In this document: positions 59,246 through 64,000 of the stretch, one piece after another
Layout: each line of letters opens with the position of its first letter
Position numbering within the stretch: the first letter of the stretch is position 1
Assembly (NCBI GenBank): GCA_039029735.1
Contig: JBCCFL010000023.1
Span: 1 to 64,000, forward strand
Length of the DNA stretch: 64,000 nucleotides
Source: CADEDH01 sp039029735
GTDB lineage: Bacteria > Actinomycetota > Acidimicrobiia > Acidimicrobiales > SZUA-35
Direction: 5' to 3'
Translations under genes and position numbers: made by a program
Notes under the pieces: model-generated
The model's database searches: none
What the model saw: the letters and a program-made list of their open reading frames with translations, nothing else
What the model was told of the DNA's origin: nothing

Positions 59246-60370
59246 ATGCGAGACCGATCCGCCACCTGGGCCTCCGACCTGGCCGTGACATGGCTCGTCG
59301 GTGTCGGCGTCCTCCTGGCCGGCATCTTCGACTGGAGCCAGGGCCAACCCCCTGCCTCGTTGCTGGAGCTCCCGGCGATCCCCGGCTTCGCCCTGTTCGG
59401 CGCCAGCGTGGTGATGGTGGTGGGGTTGGCGTCGATGGCCTCGCTCGGCCGGGCGCATCGCCGCTGGTATCTCGAGGCCGGCGCGATTGCGCTGCTGGCC
59501 GTGGTCGTGGCGGATCCGACCTATGCCTCGCTGCTGGCCCTCGTTCCGCTGATCGAGATTCGCCGCCGGGCGGAAGAGCCGCTTCGATTGTGGCTCACCG
59601 TCGGCGCCCTCGCCGTTCTGGCCGGGCTGTTGCTGACCGAGCAGACCCAACGCGTCAACGCCGAGATCGAGGCGATGTTCGTGATCGTGATTGCAGTGGC
59701 CATGACGGTGGGCCTCGGCAATGCGCTGCGGCGGATGGACGCCGCCCACGCGCTCGCAGCCGAGGGGGCTCGCGCCGACGAGCGCAGCCGGCTGGCCCGC
59801 GATCTGCACGACAGCCTCGGCCACAACCTGCTCGCCTGCTCCGTGCAGCTACGCAACGCCGCCGCCCAACTCTCCCGAGACCGCGAGGCAACGGCCCGAG
59901 CGATCGATCTGGCCAGCCGAGCCGTTGCCGAAGCCCTCGCCGACACTCGACTCTCGGTCGACACGGTGCGGGCCGACAACGCCGGCTTCTCCCTCACCGA
60001 CGCGCTCCCCGAACTCGTCCAGCGAGCCACGCCGACGTCAATGACCGTTCGCGTCGACGTCGAGGGCGAGCACCGGGCGCTCGACCAGCTCACCCAGATG
60101 ACGCTCTACCGGGTGGCGCAGGAGGCCCTGACGAACATCGTCCGCCACGCCAACGCCACCGGCGCCACGATCCGCTCGACTGTCACCGACACCGACGCCG
60201 TGCTCGAAATCCGCGACGACGGTGACGGGTTCGATCCATCGTCCACGGTCGAGGGAGGGGCGTCGGGGCTGCAGAGCCTGCAGGATCGCCTGGCCCGGAT
60301 CGGGGGAACACTGCAGGTGAGGTCGGAGAAGGGGCACGGCACCACCCTGACCGCCGTGGTGGCCCGCTGA
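59246..60370 (+). CDS. NarL-type sensor histidine kinase (HisKA_3)
   Basis: 374 aa from the ATG at 59246. Four or five hydrophobic helices in the first 160 residues, little outside loop, so membrane or intramembrane sensing. The dimerisation helix holds the phosphoacceptor His188 in ARDLHDSLGHNLL. The ATP-binding domain has EALTNIVRHANA and DDGDGFDP with a G-box GLQSLQDRLARIGG. The last base is shared with the response regulator start (TGATG), so they form one operon. Confidence 0.92.
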   Translation: MRDRSATWASDLAVTWLVGVGVLLAGIFDWSQGQPPASLLELPAIPGFALFGASVVMVVGLASMASLGRAHRRWYLEAGAIALLAVVVADPTYASLLALVPLIEIRRRAEEPLRLWLTVGALAVLAGLLLTEQTQRVNAEIEAMFVIVIAVAMTVGLGNALRRMDAAHALAAEGARADERSRLARDLHDSLGHNLLACSVQLRNAAAQLSRDREATARAIDLASRAVAEALADTRLSVDTVRADNAGFSLTDALPELVQRATPTSMTVRVDVEGEHRALDQLTQMTLYRVAQEALTNIVRHANATGATIRSTVTDTDAVLEIRDDGDGFDPSSTVEGGASGLQSLQDRLARIGGTLQVRSEKGHGTTLTAVVAR

Positions 60371-61062
60371 TGGCCAGCGGCGGCCCGATCCGGGTGATGG
60401 TCGTCGACGACCAGTGGATGATCCGAGAGGGGCTGGCCTCGCTCGCCGGTATCGAGGATGACATCGACGTGGTGGCGGTGGCCGCCGACGGGCGCGAGGC
60501 CGTGGCCCGCGCCGAGCAGGAGCGACCCGACGTGGTGTTGATGGACATCCAGATGCCGGGCCTCGACGGCATCGCCGCCACCGAGGCCATCCGGGCAACG
60601 AACCCCGACATCAACGTGTTGATGCTCACCACGTTCGACGACCACGACCTGATCGAACGCTCCCTGGCGGCCGGGGCGGTCGGCTATCTCACGAAGGACA
60701 TCGCAGCCAACGACCTCGCCCAGTCGATCCGATCGGCTGCCGCTGGGCTCGTGCAGATGAGCCCCGATGTGACGAGGATCCTGCTCGACCGCCGGAGCGC
60801 GGCGCCGTCGGATCAGGGCGCCGACGCGGCCACGACACCCGACACGGCGCCCGACGCTGCCGGCGAGCTCGCCGAGCTGACTCCGCGAGAGCGCGAGGTG
60901 CTCACCCTCGTTGCCCGTGGTCTGAGCAATCGGGAGATCGGGCGCGAGCTGCATCTCAGCGCAGGCACGGTGAAGAACCACGTGTCGGCCATCCTGCGCC
61001 GCCTCGGCATCTCCGATCGCACCCAGGCCGCGGTGATCGCCGCCCGCAACGGCCTCGTCTAG
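60370..61062 (+). CDS. NarL/FixJ-family response regulator
   Basis: 230 aa from the ATG at 60370. Receiver domain with VVDDQ (12-15), phosphorylated Asp59 in VVLMDIQMPG, Thr in LMLTTFDD and Lys in YLTKD. An Ala/Asp-rich linker (about 140-165) leads to the LuxR helix-turn-helix (LTPREREVLTLVARGLSNREIGRELHLSAGTVKNHVSAI, in parts). It acts as DNA-binding partner of the kinase upstream. Target genes are not evident. The stop codon shares CTAG with the convergent SRPBCC gene. Confidence 0.93.
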   Translation: MASGGPIRVMVVDDQWMIREGLASLAGIEDDIDVVAVAADGREAVARAEQERPDVVLMDIQMPGLDGIAATEAIRATNPDINVLMLTTFDDHDLIERSLAAGAVGYLTKDIAANDLAQSIRSAAAGLVQMSPDVTRILLDRRSAAPSDQGADAATTPDTAPDAAGELAELTPREREVLTLVARGLSNREIGRELHLSAGTVKNHVSAILRRLGISDRTQAAVIAARNGLV

Positions 61063-61559
61063 CCCTTCGTTCGGCCGTCCTCGAGGTGTCGGCGCACCGC
61101 GTCGAGCACCACGGGATCGGCGCACCCCTTGGCGTAGCCAGCGATCCGCCGACGGATGTCGCGGGCAAGCACCACGATGCCGATGCGATCGGCGATCGGG
61201 GCCAACCATCGGGGCCGGACGGCGAACGTGTACCGCCAGGTTGCTTCGGTACGCGCCTCGTCGAGCGGTTTGAAACTCCACCCACCGCCGAAGGTGCGGA
61301 AGAACCACGGGCCGCCCACCATCTTCATCCCCACCTGGTTCGGTGGACGGAAGCTGGTGTACTCCGACACCATGCGGAGCCCGTGCCGCGAGACCGTTTC
61401 GGTCTGCACACCGATGCCCGGCTCGTCGGCGCCGTGAAGCAGGCGCTGGTTGCGTACGAAGTTGTCCCAGCGGTAGCGGATCTCGCCCTGGGTCTGCGAC
61501 ACCGCGAATGCCACCTCGACGGGAACCTCCACGATGACCGTCGCCTGCACTCTGGGCAC
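61059..61559 (-). CDS. SRPBCC/polyketide-cyclase-like protein
   Basis: 166 aa from the GTG at 61559. PRVQATVIVEVPVEVAFAVSQTQG opens the START/Bet v 1-like fold; SEYTSFRPPNQVGMKMVGGP and KPLDEARTEATWRYTFAVRPRW give the central strands and the lipid-binding groove. A C-terminal helix ends in GCADPVVLDAVRRHL. A small-ligand-binding protein of unknown role. It overlaps the response regulator gene tail to tail. Confidence 0.82.
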   Translation of the reverse strand: MPRVQATVIVEVPVEVAFAVSQTQGEIRYRWDNFVRNQRLLHGADEPGIGVQTETVSRHGLRMVSEYTSFRPPNQVGMKMVGGPWFFRTFGGGWSFKPLDEARTEATWRYTFAVRPRWLAPIADRIGIVVLARDIRRRIAGYAKGCADPVVLDAVRRHLEDGRTKG

Positions 61560-61652
61560 GCCAGAACTCTAGCCATCGCCCCCGAGTGCCGTGCGGTGCC
61601 GAGGCAGCCTTCGCCTCGTGCTCCGGCACCGAAAGGCCAGCCCCCGTTACTT

Positions 61653-61695
61653 CACAGTTCGGCTCAGATCCACTTGAGTTGGAGACCGAACTGTG
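61653..61695. repeat. 10-bp inverted repeat in intergenic region
   Basis: CACAGTTCGG (61653-61662) and CCGAACTGTG (61686-61695) are exact reverse complements, 23 bp apart. No T-run follows, so it is not a typical terminator. It lies upstream of the SRPBCC gene (start 61559) and downstream of the small XRE-associated gene. It may be a protein-binding site. The rest of the 255-bp gap 61560-61814 shows nothing else I recognise. Confidence 0.45.
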
Positions 61696-61814
61696 TCAAC
61701 ATCCTTTCTGCATGACTGCAGAACGGGTCGATCTGTGATATTGGCGAATGTGGCACCAAACCGAGCAGGCATAGATCGAATTCGCTGGTCAGCGGCCTGC
61801 TTGATTACCCATGT

Positions 61815-62144
61815 TCAGGCAACCAGGTGGTCGAACGCCAGGCGAACGGCCCGAGAGTTGGCCCCTGTCACGTGCTCCCCGCCAGCTGCGACCGCGGAGG
61901 CCAGCACGACAACGGCACGTTCGCGTTCGGACAGCCTCTCGGCGATCCGAGCGGCGGAGTGCCAGTCGAGCCAGGCCATGTCCCGGTCGGAATCCACGGT
62001 GATACAGCACTCCAGGCGGGTCACCACATCGGTCTCGGCAAGCAGGACGATCGCTGCCTCCAGCGATCGATTCCCACGGGCGGCACGGAACAACCGGGCC
62101 AAGTGCTGATCGACCGGCGGTCGTAACGAACAGCTACCCATCAC
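61815..62144 (-). CDS. Small protein of unknown function divergent from XRE regulator
   Basis: 109 aa from the GTG at 62144, chosen because GGAGGGG lies 9 nt upstream; GTG at 62150 and ATG at 62141 also exist. Helical, soluble, no signal. LARLFRAARGNRSLEAAIVLL and LDWHSAARIAERLSERERAVVVLASAV are amphipathic. No family recognised. Small proteins of this size next to XRE/TPR regulators are common in actinobacteria, so they may act together. Confidence 0.6.
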   Translation of the reverse strand: MMGSCSLRPPVDQHLARLFRAARGNRSLEAAIVLLAETDVVTRLECCITVDSDRDMAWLDWHSAARIAERLSERERAVVVLASAVAAGGEHVTGANSRAVRLAFDHLVA

Positions 62145-62344
62145 ATCCACGAGCCCCTCCGTTTCAGTTCAGTCGGCGTCTGACCACAAGCACAGGCCAG
62201 CGGCGACCGACAGTGCAACGGACAATCTATGTCGGAAAACGTCGTAAACTGTCACTTCAGACATCGCGTCGGAGGCTCAAAGATGCTCTAGGCGCGTGTT
62301 TTTCCCTCAGAAATCGCCGTTGCCCGCCCGCCGCCGGAGAAGAA

Positions 62345-63649
62345 ATGGCCAACTACCGCCGCCCGCCACGGACGGTCCTGGAGCATGCGCTCCGAGACCG
62401 AGGTTGGAGCTTCGAAACTGCCGCCCGGCAGTTCGCCGACCAGGCCCGAGCGTCGAACATCGACGCCTCGATGTCGAGCCGTCACCTCGCCCGCCTCGCC
62501 GCGGGCAACACCGAGACCGTGCGTAATGGCACGGCCAAGGTGCTTGGTGACCTGTTCGACCGGCCCGTCAGCGAACTGTTGCGCCCCTGGAGCCCCGAAG
62601 CCGATGTCGTCGCAGTGTCACCAAACTCGGCCGATCACGACAGACAAGAGGATCTCATGACCATGACCGCCCGCCGCGCCCGAGATTTCGCCCTGCAGGC
62701 CGGGCAGGCGATGACCGGTGACGCCATCGAGCAGCTTCACGCCGACGTGGAGAAAATCGCCCGCTCCTATCAGCAGCGTCCGCTCACGGCGATCCTGTCG
62801 GATCTCGTGGCCACCCAGGACGCCCTCTTCTCCCTGCTCGACTACCGCCACCGCCCCGAGGAATCACGCCAGCTCCATCTGCTGGCCGGCGTGGTCGGTG
62901 GGGTACTGGCCAAGGCCGCCCACGATATGGCCGATCGACACAGCGCCATGACCCACGCCCGCACGGCGTACCTCCTGGCTGAGCACGCCGAGAGCGATGG
63001 GCTGAAGGCGTGGATCCGGGGGCTGCAGTCGTTCATCTCGTTCTGGGCCAATCGCCCGACCGACGCGATCCGCTTCGCCGAGCAGGGTGCGTCGCTCAGC
63101 TCCAACAGTGCCCAGGTGTTCATCGCCGCCAACGAGGCCCGGGCCTGGGCGGCACTGGGCAACGAGGCAAAGGCCCTCGAAGCGATCGCCGTCGGCGAGC
63201 GGGCGGCGTCCGAGGTGACGCCCGACGACATCGACGACTTCGGCGGAATCTGCACGTTCGGTCGGGCTCGCCAGCTCTACTACGCCGCTGATGCACTGAC
63301 CGTGCTGCCCGAACCAGGAGCTGGCGCCGCCGACTACGCACAGCAGGCGCTCGATGCCTACGCCGACCCCACGGCCGACGACTGGTCGTTCAGCGACGAG
63401 GCGGGCAGCGCCTCGGCGCTGGCCATCGCTCGGATCAACGGTGGCGAGATCACCGGTGCTGCCGAGGTGCTCCGCCCCGTGCTGGAGCTCGAACCATCAC
63501 AGCGGATCAACGGCATCGTCTCGAGCCTCGACCGGGTGCACCGATCGCTGTCGATGGCGTCGGACTCCGCCGAGGCGACCGAACTCCAAAACGAGATCGA
63601 GGCGTTCACCAGAGCCCCGTTGGTCTCTCTGGCCGCCTTCAGCACCTAG
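62345..63649 (+). CDS. XRE-like regulator with TPR-like C-terminal region
   Basis: 434 aa from the ATG at 62345, preceded by GGAGAAGAA. Residues about 5-80 look like a helix-turn-helix of the actinobacterial XRE type (RTVLEHALRDRGWSFETAARQFADQ; MSSRHLARLAAGNTETVRNGT). The rest is all-helical TPR-like repeats (LAGVVGGVLAKAAHDMADRHS; AWAALGNEAKALEAIAVGERAA; AEVLRPVLELEPSQRINGIV). Such proteins are often ligand- or peptide-sensing regulators of development or secondary metabolism. It is divergent from the small unknown protein. Confidence 0.85.
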   Translation: MANYRRPPRTVLEHALRDRGWSFETAARQFADQARASNIDASMSSRHLARLAAGNTETVRNGTAKVLGDLFDRPVSELLRPWSPEADVVAVSPNSADHDRQEDLMTMTARRARDFALQAGQAMTGDAIEQLHADVEKIARSYQQRPLTAILSDLVATQDALFSLLDYRHRPEESRQLHLLAGVVGGVLAKAAHDMADRHSAMTHARTAYLLAEHAESDGLKAWIRGLQSFISFWANRPTDAIRFAEQGASLSSNSAQVFIAANEARAWAALGNEAKALEAIAVGERAASEVTPDDIDDFGGICTFGRARQLYYAADALTVLPEPGAGAADYAQQALDAYADPTADDWSFSDEAGSASALAIARINGGEITGAAEVLRPVLELEPSQRINGIVSSLDRVHRSLSMASDSAEATELQNEIEAFTRAPLVSLAAFST

Positions 63650-63660
63650 TCTCTGAGCCG

Positions 63661-64000
63661 ATGAAGAAGGTCGGAGAACGGGTCACGATCCGGGACTTCG
63701 TCCTCGATGACGCCGAAGCCGCCGCGGCGATAATCGGCGACGACCGGGTGACCAACTGGTTGTCGTTCGATTCACGCCCAGCGGCGGCAGCGACGGCGAT
63801 GATGGAACGAGCGATCGAGATGGCGAGCCTCGATCCTCGCACCGAGTACTACCTCGGGATCACCCCCATCGAGAGCGATCGCGTGGTGGGGTTCGTCCGC
63901 CTGGAGCTCACGGGCGTGAAGGCGGCCAAGCTGGGATTCGCCATCAACGCCGACTACTGGGGTCATGGCTACGCCCCCGAGGCGGCGGCCCTGATCGTGG
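63661..64000 (+). CDS. GNAT-family N-acetyltransferase (3' end cut by window)
   Basis: Open from the ATG at 63661 to the last base, 113 codons. It begins ERVTIRDFVLDDAEAAAAIIGDD and contains LGITPIESDRVVGFVRLEL and LGFAINADYWGHGYAPEAAAL, the beta4-alpha3 acetyl-CoA loop of RimJ/RimL-like GNAT enzymes (QxxGxG/A variant WGHGYA). It probably acetylates a protein N-terminus or small amine. It starts 11 bp after the XRE/TPR gene. Confidence 0.88.
   Translation, partial: MKKVGERVTIRDFVLDDAEAAAAIIGDDRVTNWLSFDSRPAAAATAMMERAIEMASLDPRTEYYLGITPIESDRVVGFVRLELTGVKAAKLGFAINADYWGHGYAPEAAALIV

Noticed and set aside
61653..61695. Inverted repeat as a rho-independent terminator
   Set aside because: The loop is 23 bp and no T-run follows, so I list it as an inverted repeat rather than a terminator.
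1..64000. CRISPR arrays, tRNA or rRNA genes, insertion sequences and prophage
   Set aside because: I saw no evenly spaced direct repeats, no cloverleaf-type sequence, no transposase or integrase protein and no phage structural gene in the window.

Overview
The window is 64 kb of compact, GC-rich bacterial chromosome with about 66 genes. It has many GTG starts, frequent ATGA/GTGA start-stop overlaps, F420/flavin luciferase-like oxidoreductases, a GyrI-type AraC regulator, PaaX, MMPL and YwiC-like proteins, and DtxR/IdeR-type iron boxes. Together these point to a free-living actinobacterium. The acidic, low-complexity lipoprotein linkers and overall gene style fit Acidimicrobiia (Ilumatobacter-like), but that placement is inference. 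I see no rRNA, tRNA, insertion sequence, phage gene or CRISPR array. No gap between genes exceeds about 260 bp. Both edges cut genes: a secreted protein on the minus strand at the left and a GNAT acetyltransferase at the right.

Layout. 1-2838: a secreted EF-hand-like protein divergent from an ECF-type sigma factor fused to a membrane anchor and an outside domain. 2893-5258: ArsR/AHSA1-VOC pair and an amidohydrolase. 5470-8525: a TetR locus with at least seven copies of a TGACA-W-TGTCA-like operator around three membrane protein genes. 8538-10357: an orphan PhnD-like protein and an LLM oxidoreductase. 10412-14971: a CHAT (caspase-like) TPR protein translationally coupled to a small one-membrane-segment protein, divergent from a secreted protein; this is the best candidate for an undescribed conflict system. 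15085-19579: AraC, SnoaL-like, MMPL transporter and its TetR.

19.7-43.4 kb is an iron region. Seven DtxR/IdeR-like boxes (core TAGGCATGCCTA) precede a FatBCD/YclNOPQ-type siderophore importer, a second lone siderophore-binding lipoprotein divergent from a YwiC-like gene, a (2Fe-2S) ferredoxin-like protein, an LLM oxidoreductase, an IrtAB-like ABC pair, an MptD-type ECF transporter and an ATP-grasp gene. No siderophore synthetase is present, so the locus looks built to import siderophores or heme made elsewhere in the genome or by other organisms. Inside it lies a GntR/FadR-type locus (hydrolase, TSUP permease) with a perfect 17-bp-arm palindrome.

43.4-49.8 kb reads as a second metal island. 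A dipeptide/nickel-type ABC operon (fused double ATPase, binding lipoprotein, two permeases) starts at a Fur/Zur-like box and follows an MFS transporter whose last 60 residues hold about 25 histidines. 49.9-64 kb is mixed metabolism and regulation: three alpha/beta hydrolases, enoyl-CoA hydratase, a Rieske oxygenase divergent from PaaX with repeated operator elements, a small six-cysteine secreted protein, an SDR, a lipoprotein, a NarL-type two-component system, SRPBCC, and an XRE/TPR regulator divergent from a small unknown protein.
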